Shown piece by piece: positions 45,162 to 53,632 of a DNA stretch of 64,000 nt. Position numbers and translations under genes: made by a program. The notes beneath the pieces were generated by a model. That model did no database searches, was not told where the DNA came from, and worked only from the letters and a program-made list of their open reading frames with translations. Every line of letters begins with the position of its first letter. The stretch's first letter is position 1. The DNA is from Arthrobacter sp. MYb213 (GTDB lineage Bacteria; Actinomycetota; Actinomycetes; Actinomycetales; Micrococcaceae): positions 124,001 to 188,000 of the forward strand of contig NZ_PCQA01000007.1 in assembly GCF_002979915.1 (NCBI RefSeq). The letters are read 5' to 3'.

Positions 45162-45878
45162 ATGATTAATGTGGTCGTTGCCGATGATGAACTTCCAGCG
45201 GTAGAAGAGATATCTTTCCTGCTCGGACAAGAATCTCGAATCGGAAAAATCCACCGAGCAACTTCCGGCGCCGCAGCGCTCAAAGCCTTGGAAGAAAACG
45301 ATGTAGATGCCTTGTTCTTGGACATCCACATGCCTGCACTGTCCGGACTGGACATTGCCCGAGTCATCTCGCGATTCACTCATCCGCCGCTGATCGTATT
45401 TGTCACCGCGGACGAAGACCAAGCCTTAGAGGCCTTCGAACTGGCGGCTATCGACTACGTACTGAAACCCATCCGTCCGCAGCGGCTGGCCGAATCCGTT
45501 CGCCGCATCTGCGAGTTGGTTGAGGACGAACCGGCAAAGCCGGAAATGATCACCGTTGATCAAGGTGGCATCACCAAGCTCATACCGCGTGACGAAATCG
45601 GTTTTGTACAGGCTCAAGGTGATTACGCCCGGCTACACACCCGAGAGTCCAGCTATCTGATTCGGGTACCGCTCAACGATCTGGAACAGCAGTGGGCAGA
45701 GTCCGGTTACGTGCGCATTCACCGCTCGTATTTGGTCTCCATGGACAAGATCGAGACGGTGCGGTTGCAAACGGGTAAGGCTGCGGTAGTGGTCAACGGC
45801 GTTGAACTGCCGATTTCACGCCGTGCGTTGCCCTACCTTCGCGAGCGCTTGGCTGCAAACCGGGTTCGCCCATTGTGA
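45162..45878 (+). CDS. LytTR family response regulator
   Basis: 238 residues: receiver domain with D8/D9, phospho-acceptor D54 in ALFLDIHMP, conserved K near IDYVLKPIRPQRL, and C-terminal LytTR DNA-binding domain (ITKLIPRDEIGFVQAQGDYARLHTRESSYLIRVPLNDLEQQW, then IHRSYLVSMDKIETV). It is 20 bases after the kinase gene, and its TGA overlaps the GTG of the next gene (GTGA). Likely binds the CGTT boxes upstream of this operon. Confidence 0.92.
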   Translation: MINVVVADDELPAVEEISFLLGQESRIGKIHRATSGAAALKALEENDVDALFLDIHMPALSGLDIARVISRFTHPPLIVFVTADEDQALEAFELAAIDYVLKPIRPQRLAESVRRICELVEDEPAKPEMITVDQGGITKLIPRDEIGFVQAQGDYARLHTRESSYLIRVPLNDLEQQWAESGYVRIHRSYLVSMDKIETVRLQTGKAAVVVNGVELPISRRALPYLRERLAANRVRPL

Positions 45879-46246
45879 GCGAACCATTAGGTCGCTTTGC
45901 CCAGCAACGTCCGCAACGTGTGCGGGTACAGGCTCCACAAGACGCAAGCCTAAACATCCCCGCTACGCAGCCTGAGCAGAGTGCCGAAAACTTTTATGTA
46001 CGTCAGCTGATCCGTTCCCAGCTGCGGCTAGCCATGGCCGTAGCTGCTGGGTTGCTGATTATGCTGGTGGGAATCTCTGCGATCTTGGCTTTTTGGCCGG
46101 TGGTCTCGCAGATCATGCTCTTTAATATTCCACTGCCTTGGTGGATTTTGGGTGTAGGTATTTACCCATTGATCATCATTGCCGGCATGCTTTATAACCG
46201 GACAGCAGCACGTAACGAACGACGCTACCGGAGTATCTCGCGATGA
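45875..46246 (+). CDS. two-helix membrane protein, DUF485-like symporter partner
   Basis: 123 residues from GTG 45875. Hydrophilic first 45 residues rich in Gln/Pro, then FYVRQLIRSQLRLAMAVAAGLLIMLVGISAIL and a second helix LPWWILGVGIYPLIIIAGMLYNRTAARNERRYR. It stands in the place a DUF485 protein occupies before an ActP-type symporter, with overlapping reading frames on both sides, so it is probably the accessory subunit of the next transporter. Similarity to DUF485 is only structural. Confidence 0.75.
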   Translation: MSEPLGRFAQQRPQRVRVQAPQDASLNIPATQPEQSAENFYVRQLIRSQLRLAMAVAAGLLIMLVGISAILAFWPVVSQIMLFNIPLPWWILGVGIYPLIIIAGMLYNRTAARNERRYRSISR

Positions 46247-47712
46247 CTAACCTGTTCTCCGTGCTGGCACTGGTTCTGGTCAGCCTGACCACCATGCTGA
46301 TCGCCTTCTATGGGCTGCGGCTATCGCGGACCACCAGTGACTTTTATGTTGCTTCGCGTACCGTACGTCCTTGGTGGAATGCCTCTGCCATTGGTGGTGA
46401 GTACCTCTCGGCCGCCTCTTTTTTGGGTGTCGCAGGACTGATTGTGCTCAGTGGGCAATCCGGGCTGTGGTTCCCGATTGGCTACACGGCCGGATATTTG
46501 ATGCTCTTGTTATTTGTTGCGGCTCCGTTGCGCCGCTCGCAGGCTTATACGATTCCGGATTTTGCCCAGATCCGCTTCGAAGACTCGATCATGCTACGCA
46601 AGATCACCACCTACTTGGTGGTGATCATCTGCTGGTTATACATCGTCCCGCAAATGCATGGGGCGGCGTTAACGTTATCAATTGCCACCGGGCTACCTGG
46701 CTGGATTGGTCCTCTTATTGTCGCCGCGGTGGTGTGTCTGACGGTGGTATCAGGTGGCATGCGTTCGGTGACGTTTGTGCAGGCATTCCAATACTGGTTC
46801 AAACTTGCTGCCTTGGTGATCCCTACACTTTTTGTACTATTCCAAGTCTTGCCCGAGTATTCGGTTCCCGAGCGAGCCGCGGCGGTTGCCGGGCAATTGG
46901 AATCGATCAGTTCGATGAGCCTGTATGAAACCATCTCGATCATTCTGGCTTTGCTCTTTGGCACACTAGGTCTACCGCACGTTCTGGTGCGCTTTTACAC
47001 GAACCCGACGGGGCACGCTGCACGCACCACCACGGCGATTGTGCTCTGCCTGCTCTCGGTTTTTTACCTGTTGCCGACCACCTTGGGCGTGTTGGGAATT
47101 CTCTACACCAAAGATCTTTCGGCATCTAACGCCGATGCCACCATCTTGCTCTTACCGCAAAGTGTCTTTGACGGGATCCTTGCAGATCTGTTGACCGCGG
47201 TAGTAGTCGGCGGCGCGTTTGCCGCATTCTTATCCACCACCTCCGGGTTGGCAGTCTCTTTGGCCGGAGCACTTTCACAGGAGTTCTTTAATGGCACCGT
47301 GCGCGGTTTTAGGATCTCCACGGTACTTGCCACCGCAATTCCGGTCGTAGTTGCCCTACTCACCAGCTCGTTGGCACTAGCCGGTGCTATTGGCAATGTC
47401 TTCGCGTTTACGGCGTCAACGATCTGCCCCCTGCTGCTGCTGGGCATCTGGTGGCGTTCGCTTACTGCACGCGGAGCCATTGCCGGAATGTTGGCTGGCG
47501 CTGCGAGCTGCGGGCTCGCTCTGCTCGGTTCAAGCATGATGCCACACAACGACTCGTTCTGGGTGCTGATGCTCCGCCAGCCGGCCGCGTGGAGCGTCCC
47601 ACTGGCCTTTGTAGTGATGATCTTGGTATCCAAAAGGTCCAAACGCAAGATTCCCACGAACGTCGAGCGCGTCATGGCCTTACTGCACGTGCCAGAACGC
47701 AGCTACAAGTAG
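46243..47712 (+). CDS. second sodium:solute symporter (acetate/monocarboxylate type)
   Basis: 489 residues, about 13 helices, start ATGA overlap. Signature TTSDFYVASRTVRPWWNASAIGGEYLSAASFLG and LLFGTLGLPHVLVRFYTNPTG match the ActP/MctP group, parallel to the symporter at 41788-43410. Last gene of the lytS-type operon. The two symporters on either side of the two-component genes suggest one imports the signal or both take up related short acids. Confidence 0.9.
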   Translation: MTNLFSVLALVLVSLTTMLIAFYGLRLSRTTSDFYVASRTVRPWWNASAIGGEYLSAASFLGVAGLIVLSGQSGLWFPIGYTAGYLMLLLFVAAPLRRSQAYTIPDFAQIRFEDSIMLRKITTYLVVIICWLYIVPQMHGAALTLSIATGLPGWIGPLIVAAVVCLTVVSGGMRSVTFVQAFQYWFKLAALVIPTLFVLFQVLPEYSVPERAAAVAGQLESISSMSLYETISIILALLFGTLGLPHVLVRFYTNPTGHAARTTTAIVLCLLSVFYLLPTTLGVLGILYTKDLSASNADATILLLPQSVFDGILADLLTAVVVGGAFAAFLSTTSGLAVSLAGALSQEFFNGTVRGFRISTVLATAIPVVVALLTSSLALAGAIGNVFAFTASTICPLLLLGIWWRSLTARGAIAGMLAGAASCGLALLGSSMMPHNDSFWVLMLRQPAAWSVPLAFVVMILVSKRSKRKIPTNVERVMALLHVPERSYK

Positions 47713-47883
47713 GCCTCGTTCCGCCCCTAGTACTTAAGGACGATTTACTGATTTCGGTGAGGCTGTTAGCCTCAAATGATCAGTTCGTCTAACGAAAGTT
47801 CGCGTAATCCACATGTCGCTATCGAGATGTAAGAATCGTTTTTGAACGTTGCTCACGTCTTAGCTGGCAGAGGGAGTGTGAAA

Positions 47884-48081
47884 ATGTACGTTTTTATCGG
47901 AACGTTTCTGATGATAATTGTTGCCTTTGTGAGCCCATATTTTTGGGACTCCAGCGCCGACCCTTCGCGGTACACATCCATCACGAATGCAGTTGCTTCG
48001 GTACTGTTCATTGGAACTGGGTGGCTCATTGACCGGCGGATACGACAGAGCAAGGCAAAGCACAAAGCGAATGAGATTTAG
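47884..48081 (+). CDS. small two-helix membrane protein, unknown
   Basis: 65 residues from the ATG at 47884, preceded by AGGGAG. Helix 1 MYVFIGTFLMIIVAFVSPYFW, helix 2 around ITNAVASVLFIGTGWLIDRRI, then a lysine-rich cytoplasmic tail. No family recognised. An in-frame ATG upstream at 47842 lacks a binding site. Confidence 0.6.
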   Translation: MYVFIGTFLMIIVAFVSPYFWDSSADPSRYTSITNAVASVLFIGTGWLIDRRIRQSKAKHKANEI

Positions 48082-48187
48082 GGGGCGCTACGACCCCGTT
48101 TTGAGGGCTATCTGCTAGCACATCGAAATCTTAGGGATCCTCAGCTCAAGCCTGAAATTCTCTACCGACTCTTTGGGAGGAACATTT

Positions 48188-48430
48188 ATGTCCTCATCCC
48201 ATCCGATCAATGACCCATCATGGACACCGCCCCAACTGATCCACACATTCACCGGCCATCTGTTCACCGGAGCAGTGAAACTACTGGTTGTTGCGCTACT
48301 TTTCTGGGTATCCAGCCTATTCAGTGACTCTGTGACCGTCAGCTTGGGATCCAGCATAGGGTGTGCTGGCGGCAACTCTGCTCCTCGGAGAGCTTCTCGC
48401 TGTGGGTATTTAACGTCCCTTTGTGATTAG
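48188..48430 (+). pseudogene. small membrane protein gene with apparent one-base insertion
   Basis: ATG 48188 behind GGGAGG (7-base gap). The frame gives MSSSHPINDPSWTPPQL and a helix VKLLVVALLFWVSSLF, then turns into a non-hydrophobic tail (CAGGNSAPRRASRCGYL). Removing one G of the GGG near 48361 gives a second clean helix, GVLAATLLLGELLAVGI, and a stop. So this is either a frameshifted gene or an assembly error. Confidence 0.5.
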
Positions 48431-48441
48431 AGGAAGACTTA

Positions 48442-48788
48442 ATGAACCTGGTGGCTGGGGTTATAGCGTATTGCCGTTGCTCGTCTACCCGCTGACCGGC
48501 ACCGTGTTTGCCTTCCTTGCATGGGGCAATTCAGTCGCCGCCATGGTGTTTGGAAATATTCACGCAGCGGTGAATATGGGGTTATTTTTCCTGCTGAAAC
48601 CCTGGCAGGCAGGTGAAACTCAGCAAGAGACCGACGCGAGGTTTGCCGAGTTCAAAGCCATGACTAAGGAGCACTTCGCAGAGGACATCGTGGAAATCAA
48701 AGCACGAGCTCGGGAACGAACTAAAAATGCCTACTACGCTTCAGAAGATCAAAAACGGCATCAGGCAAAATCCGAAGACCAAGACTAA
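48442..48788 (+). pseudogene. membrane protein gene with apparent one-base deletion
   Basis: ATG 48442 behind AGGAAG starts MNLVAGVIA but stops after 17 codons; adding one G near 48467 joins it to the long frame VLPLLVYPLTGTVFAFLAWGNSVAAMVFGNIHAAVNMGLFFLLKPW and a charged tail ending KAYY-like basic/acidic residues. A GTG at 48423 would start the long frame without a shift but has no ribosome binding site. Two to three helices; family not recognised. Confidence 0.5.
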
Positions 48789-48802
48789 AGGCTTAAACCA
48801 CA

Positions 48803-48842
48803 TCGCGACCGCTACGGAACATCTGTTCCCTAGCGGTCGCGA
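48803..48842. terminator. bidirectional terminator-like hairpin
   Basis: 12-bp perfect stem (48803-48814 with 48831-48842) plus an inner GGAAC/GTTCC pair, between the small membrane gene and the convergent DivIVA-repeat gene. Confidence 0.75.
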
Positions 48843-48862
48843 CGTATCTAGTGCGAGAAAAT

Positions 48863-49435
48863 CTAGTCTATTGAGGCCATCAGCTCGACCACACGGTCCA
48901 GGAAGGCGTCCACCTGCGACTCTTCATAGCCTTCTGTACCCACTGCAGAGCGGAACTCCACACGACGCACGGAGTCGACTGCCATAGGCACGTCACGCTC
49001 GAAGTAATCGATGAGCTGATCGCATAGGCGGTCAACGTCCTCGATGTTGTAGCTTGCTGCGTTAGTTCGGGACGGACGGCGGAACCGTTCACCCTTAGAA
49101 CGGTGCAAACGTCCGCGGAGGATCGCTGCGAGGCGGCCCACCTGCTGCAGCCATACCTCTTCACCCTGGTGGGCAATCAGGTCATCACGCTCGCGTTTAG
49201 CAAAGACGTCTTCCAGACGGTCCAATGCGCCATCAACTTCACGGGCCTGGTAGCCACCCTTTTGCGGGGCAAAGGTAGTACGACGGATTAGGTGGCTAGT
49301 GACCACGGCATCATCGTTTCCGCCGCCGTTGAAGGTGGCACGAGCCCGGCTCAGAAACGCATCAACCTGCTTAACGTTGTAGCCGAAGTCCTTTTCCGGG
49401 ACCCGGGAGAACGGAGCATCTTGTTGCTGCGACAC
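48863..49435 (-). CDS. DivIVA-motif repeat protein
   Basis: 190 residues with four copies of the DivIVA N-terminal motif, F-x(n)-GY-x4-VD-x2-L: G18Y19..V24D25 (FGYNVKQVDAFL), G61Y62..V67D68 (GGYQAREVDGAL), S128Y129..V134D135 (SYNIEDVDRL) and G169Y170..V175D176 (GYEESQVDAFL). There is no long coiled coil as in Wag31. The motif binds curved membrane in DivIVA; four copies in tandem suggest a membrane-associated adaptor for polar growth or division. It follows cdsA, a phospholipid gene. Confidence 0.85.
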   Translation of the reverse strand: MSQQQDAPFSRVPEKDFGYNVKQVDAFLSRARATFNGGGNDDAVVTSHLIRRTTFAPQKGGYQAREVDGALDRLEDVFAKRERDDLIAHQGEEVWLQQVGRLAAILRGRLHRSKGERFRRPSRTNAASYNIEDVDRLCDQLIDYFERDVPMAVDSVRRVEFRSAVGTEGYEESQVDAFLDRVVELMASID

Positions 49436-49578
49436 GACTATTCCTTAGTTCTAGACGAAAAGTCATCAGGCGTACCGCGATAATGCGGCACCCTTCAATC
49501 TTATGTGTTGTGAAATATTTTGGTGCCATAGGCACACCGAATGGTGCAGATCCGTGTGCGGGTCCACACCACTCGGGT

Positions 49579-51090
49579 TTAGAAGACTGCGACGCTCCAC
49601 TCCAAGAAGTGCGAGACAAGGTAGGCCAACGGAATAGCGAAGAGCAACGAATCGAGCCGATCCATGATGCCACCGTGACCCGGCAACAGGTTGCTCATAT
49701 CCTTGATCCCTAGCTCACGCTTTACCATCGACTCCGCGAAGTCGCCAGTTGTTGCTGCGATGGTGGTGAAACAGGCGAGAATGACGCCAGACCACCAAGG
49801 CATGTCCAGCCAGTAGTTCGCGGCTAGCGCACCGATGACCATGGATCCAACCATGGATCCGGCAAACCCCTCCCATGACTTCTTGGGAGAAATCTTTGGA
49901 GCCATAGGGTGTTTACCGAAGAGCACACCGACCGCGTAGCCAAAGGTGTCGTTACTGACCACAAGCAACAAAATTGTGGTGATCAGCAGGTTTCCGTTAT
50001 CCCCGCGCATCACCAGCAAAGCGAAACTCAGTAGTAATGGCACCCAACTGATAATGAAGACACTGCTCATCACCGAGGCCACGGCACCCTTGAGTCCATC
50101 CAAAATTCGGAAGACCAAGGCAAGGACCAAGCTACCTAAGTAGGCAAAACTCAAGGCATCTAGTCCCCCGAGGATCGCGCTTACTGGAAGGAGCACCGAC
50201 GCCAGATATAGCGGGAACTGCTGCACCTCAGTTTTCGCATAAGTTGTCGCACGAGCGACTTCCCATGAGCCGATGCCCGCCAAAACCACGATGAGTGCGA
50301 CCAGCAGCGCAGGTACCCAAAAAAGTCCCACCATAGCCAGGCCGAGCATGCCCAAACCAACGCCGATGGCAGCTGGCAGGTTTCGTCCAGCCCGCGATTT
50401 CTTCGGCGGTCCGCCGATGAGTAGTTCAGCTGGAATCTCGGCTTCTTCTGGTTCTGCGTGACCAGTTTCGGCTAAGTCTTTGCTATCCGAGTGTGGTGGC
50501 GCCGGTATAGCTTCTACCGGAGAGTTTGAAGTCTGAGTTTTTTCAACGGACCGATCGGTGGCCGGTACCGGGACGAGCAACTGTGCTTTCGCCTCGGCCT
50601 TTGCCTTCGATTTGGTCGCATCGTTTAGCGGCTTTGGAGCCTGAACCGGTTCCGGCTTTGCTACCGGCGTTACTGGCTGCTGAGTCTTTTGTTCCGGCTT
50701 GGATGTACCTGGCGTGTCAACCGGTGCCTTCACGTTTTCCGGACGGATCACCGGCACCGGCTTTGGTGCGGCGTGATCTTTCGGCTTTGGTTTTTCCCCT
50801 ACCGGGATCTTTACCTTGGCTTCTGCCTGAGGTTCGATACTTTTTGGGGTCGCCACAGGAGTTTGAGGCGGTACGGTCTCAGGGGTGCTCGGTGGTGAAG
50901 CCTGTGGCTTCACGCTCTCGGACTTCTCCCCCGACAATGCACGCTTAAGTTTCGAGGCGCGGGAATTTCCGCGTTCGGCGGCTTCGCGCTGTGCGCGAGC
51001 TTCTCGCCGAGTCATGGGCTGGTTTTCGCCGGATGCCACTGAGGGCACCGCCGAAGCGTTGCCCTCAGTGTTGTCTGTCGAGCCTGGCAT
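49579..51090 (-). CDS. cdsA: phosphatidate cytidylyltransferase with long disordered N-terminus
   Basis: 503 residues against about 280 usual. Residues 1 to about 225 are Pro/Lys/Ala/Glu-rich and unstructured. Residues from about 230 to the end hold seven to eight membrane helices with the CDP-DAG synthase signature SPKKSWEGFAGSM and DFAESMVKRELGIKDMSNLLPGHGGIMDRLDSLLFAIP at the C-terminus. Makes CDP-diacylglycerol for phospholipids. ATG overlaps the frr stop (TAATG). Confidence 0.93.
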   Translation of the reverse strand: MPGSTDNTEGNASAVPSVASGENQPMTRREARAQREAAERGNSRASKLKRALSGEKSESVKPQASPPSTPETVPPQTPVATPKSIEPQAEAKVKIPVGEKPKPKDHAAPKPVPVIRPENVKAPVDTPGTSKPEQKTQQPVTPVAKPEPVQAPKPLNDATKSKAKAEAKAQLLVPVPATDRSVEKTQTSNSPVEAIPAPPHSDSKDLAETGHAEPEEAEIPAELLIGGPPKKSRAGRNLPAAIGVGLGMLGLAMVGLFWVPALLVALIVVLAGIGSWEVARATTYAKTEVQQFPLYLASVLLPVSAILGGLDALSFAYLGSLVLALVFRILDGLKGAVASVMSSVFIISWVPLLLSFALLVMRGDNGNLLITTILLLVVSNDTFGYAVGVLFGKHPMAPKISPKKSWEGFAGSMVGSMVIGALAANYWLDMPWWSGVILACFTTIAATTGDFAESMVKRELGIKDMSNLLPGHGGIMDRLDSLLFAIPLAYLVSHFLEWSVAVF

Positions 51091-51647
51091 TAGACTTCCA
51101 GCAGCTCTGCTTCTTTTTTCTTCAGAATCTCATCAACCGAATCAACATGTGACTTGGTCAGTGCGTCGAGTTCCTTTTCAGCGCGGCTGCCGTCATCTTC
51201 ACCAATTTCGCCATCCTTGACGAACTTGTCGATGCTGTCCTTGGCCTTGCGACGGTGGCTACGCACCGCAACCTTGGCGTCTTCGCCCTTAGAGCGAGCC
51301 AGCTTGACGTATTCTTTACGACGTTCCTCGGTCAGTACCGGAAGCGTCACGCGGATCATCTTGCCATCGCTCGATGGGTTAGCACCGACCTCTGGGTCAC
51401 CCAAGGCCTTTTCGATAGCTCGCATTGCGGAGATATCGAATGGGCTGATGGTGATGGTGCGTGCTTCAGGCACAGCGAAGGATGCCAGCTGCATTAGTGG
51501 GGTTGGGGAACCGTAGTAGTCCACCATGACCTTGGAATACATGCCTGGGTGGGCGCGACCGGTACGGATCGTCGCGAAGTCCTCCTTGGCTGCTTCAATG
51601 GTGCGGTCCATCTTTTCGGCGGCTTCCGCCAACGTTTCGTCAATCAC
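51090..51647 (-). CDS. frr: ribosome recycling factor
   Basis: 185 residues, standard size: FATIRTGRAHPGMYSKVMVDYYGSPTPLMQLA, ISPFDISAMRAIEKALGDPEVGANPSSDGKMIRVTLPVLTEERRKEYVKLARSKGEDAKVAVR. Splits post-termination ribosomes with EF-G. Lies between pyrH and cdsA, the conserved position. Confidence 0.97.
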   Translation of the reverse strand: MIDETLAEAAEKMDRTIEAAKEDFATIRTGRAHPGMYSKVMVDYYGSPTPLMQLASFAVPEARTITISPFDISAMRAIEKALGDPEVGANPSSDGKMIRVTLPVLTEERRKEYVKLARSKGEDAKVAVRSHRRKAKDSIDKFVKDGEIGEDDGSRAEKELDALTKSHVDSVDEILKKKEAELLEV

Positions 51648-51761
51648 CGGTACTCCTCAGTACTTTTACCTTGTGTTCCACGTTCCCAGACCTCCGCAGT
51701 ACGGGCGATCTTAGTAGCGCAGAACAACTACATCTAATTCAATCCTATGTCACGAACACCC

Positions 51762-52484
51762 TTATGGGGTGACGGTGGTGCCAATCCGCTCGCCGCGAAT
51801 GGCACTGGCCACATTTCCTTCGCCTTCCATGCCGAAGACCAGCATGTTCAAGGCATTATCTTGACACATGGTCATGGCGGTCTGGTCCATCACGCGGATG
51901 TCGCGCTGCAGCGCCTCGGAGTAGGTCAGGGTGTCCAGCTTCTTAGCGCTTGGATCCTTCTTTGGGTCCGCGGTGTAGACACCATCTACGCCGCTCTTGG
52001 CCATCAGCACCTCGTCAGCGTCAACTTCGAGGGCACGCTGAGCGGCCACGGTATCGGTGGAGAAGTATGGCAACCCGGCGCCGGCACCGAAGATGACCAC
52101 ACGGTCTTTTTCCATGTGGCGGATGGCACGACGTGGAATGTAGTTCTCCGCTACCTGAGCCATGGCAATGGCGGACTGGACGCGGGTTTCGACTCCGCAC
52201 TGTTCCAAGAAGTCCTGTAGCGCCAGGCAGTTCATGACGGTGCCAAGCATGCCCATGTAGTCCGCGCGGGAGCGATCCATACCAGCGGCTGACAGCTCGG
52301 CGCCACGGAAGAAGTTTCCGCCGCCGACAACGATGGCTACTTCTACTTCGCCAACGGTCGCTGCAATCTGTTCTGCAATGCCGCGCACGGTGGTCGGGTC
52401 AACACCGACGTTACCTCCGCCGAAGACCTCTCCGGAAAGCTTTAGTAGGACGCGGCGTCGTTTAGTTTCTGGACTGGTTGGCAT
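51762..52484 (-). CDS. pyrH: UMP kinase
   Basis: 240 residues from ATG 52484, chosen for AGGAGA nine bases upstream. Amino-acid-kinase fold: [75 protein letters not shown]. Phosphorylates UMP to UDP; usually hexameric and UTP-inhibited. Confidence 0.97.
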   Translation of the reverse strand: MPTSPETKRRRVLLKLSGEVFGGGNVGVDPTTVRGIAEQIAATVGEVEVAIVVGGGNFFRGAELSAAGMDRSRADYMGMLGTVMNCLALQDFLEQCGVETRVQSAIAMAQVAENYIPRRAIRHMEKDRVVIFGAGAGLPYFSTDTVAAQRALEVDADEVLMAKSGVDGVYTADPKKDPSAKKLDTLTYSEALQRDIRVMDQTAMTMCQDNALNMLVFGMEGEGNVASAIRGERIGTTVTP

Positions 52485-52555
52485 GGAATCTATCTCCTGA
52501 GGGTTGAGAATTCTATTTCCGGATCTCAAACTATCTTGCCATCCGGGCTCAAGAA

Positions 52556-52598
52556 AAGGGAGGGAGTCACCGAGTATGCTCGGTGGCTCACCTCCCTT
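52556..52598 (-). terminator. terminator-like hairpin between tsf and pyrH
   Basis: About 19-bp stem with few mismatches (52556-52574 with 52579-52598) followed on the minus strand by TTTT. It lies 55 bases after the tsf stop and probably ends or reduces rpsB-tsf transcripts before pyrH. Confidence 0.75.
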
Positions 52599-52652
52599 GT
52601 CTTGGTTAGTCGCCGGTCAACGGCAACTGTCGCTTACTGTGTGGCTGAACCC

Positions 52653-53489
52653 TTAGGCACCAACACGGAAACGTGCGAAGGCAACTGGCTTGGTGCCAGC
52701 TTCTTCGAAGACCTTGGCTACGGACTTCTTTGCGTCCTTAGCGAATGCCTGGTCAACCAATACGATTTCCTTGAAGAAGCCGGTCAAACGGCCTTCAACG
52801 ATCTTGGTTAGGGCAGCTTCTGGCTTGCCCTCTGCGCGTGCGGTCTCATCAGCGATGCGACGCTCGTCAGCAACCTTGTCCGCAGGAACTTCTTCGCGGG
52901 ACAGGTAGATTGGCGACATTGCTGCGGTGTGCACTGCAACGTCGTGTGCAACGGTTGCTGCAGCTTCGCTGTCAGCGTCAACAGCCATCAGAACGCCAAC
53001 CTGAGCTGGCAGGTCCTTGCTGGTCTTGTGCAGGTAAGCTGCAACCTTGGCACCCTCAATGCGGGCGACACGGCGAACAACGATCTTCTCGCCGAGGATT
53101 GCGCCCTCTTCGATAACGATCTCAGAAACAGGCTTGCCGTCTAGCTCGTAAGCCAACAGTGCTTCGGCATCTGCCGCGCCGGAAGCCACAGCGGCGTCCA
53201 GAACCTTGTTTGCTAGCTCGATGAACTTCTCGTTCTTGGCGACGAAGTCGGTCTCGCAGTTGATCTCAACCATGACACCAACGGTGCCATCGACCTTAGC
53301 GGCAACGAGGCCTTCTGCGGTCGAACGGCCTTCGCGCTTGGTAGCGCCCTTCAGACCCTTGACGCGGATGATCTCGATGGCCTTCTCGGCATTGCCGTCA
53401 GCCTCGTCGAGAGCCTTCTTCACGTCCATCATGCCTGCGCCGGTACGTTCGCGCAGAGCCTTGATATCAGCAGCGGTGTAGTTTGCCAC
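52653..53489 (-). CDS. tsf: elongation factor Ts
   Basis: 278 residues from the GTG at 53489 (GGGGA five bases upstream), giving the usual M-ANYTAADIKALRERTGAGMMDVKKAL; an ATG two codons earlier has no spaced binding site. Continues with EINCETDFVAKNEKF, the core EF-Ts motif, and a C-terminal region. Recycles EF-Tu.GDP. Confidence 0.97.
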   Translation of the reverse strand: MANYTAADIKALRERTGAGMMDVKKALDEADGNAEKAIEIIRVKGLKGATKREGRSTAEGLVAAKVDGTVGVMVEINCETDFVAKNEKFIELANKVLDAAVASGAADAEALLAYELDGKPVSEIVIEEGAILGEKIVVRRVARIEGAKVAAYLHKTSKDLPAQVGVLMAVDADSEAAATVAHDVAVHTAAMSPIYLSREEVPADKVADERRIADETARAEGKPEAALTKIVEGRLTGFFKEIVLVDQAFAKDAKKSVAKVFEEAGTKPVAFARFRVGA

Positions 53490-53528
53490 GTGCATCCCCG
53501 TTCACTAGGAGGTTTCAAGTTTATGTCG

Positions 53529-53566
53529 CTCGTGGGACGGGTCGGATAACCAACCCGTCCCACGAG
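53529..53566. terminator. hairpin between rpsB and tsf
   Basis: 14-bp perfect stem (53529-53542 with 53553-53566). TTTTTT follows on the plus side only, so on the minus transcript it is a hairpin without T-run, perhaps an attenuator or processing site between rpsB and tsf. Confidence 0.6.
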
Positions 53567-53632
53567 ACTTTTTTGAGTATCCTTCCGCCCACGCTAGCGC
53601 GCGGAAGCAAACTCTAAGAGATAGTCAGATGA

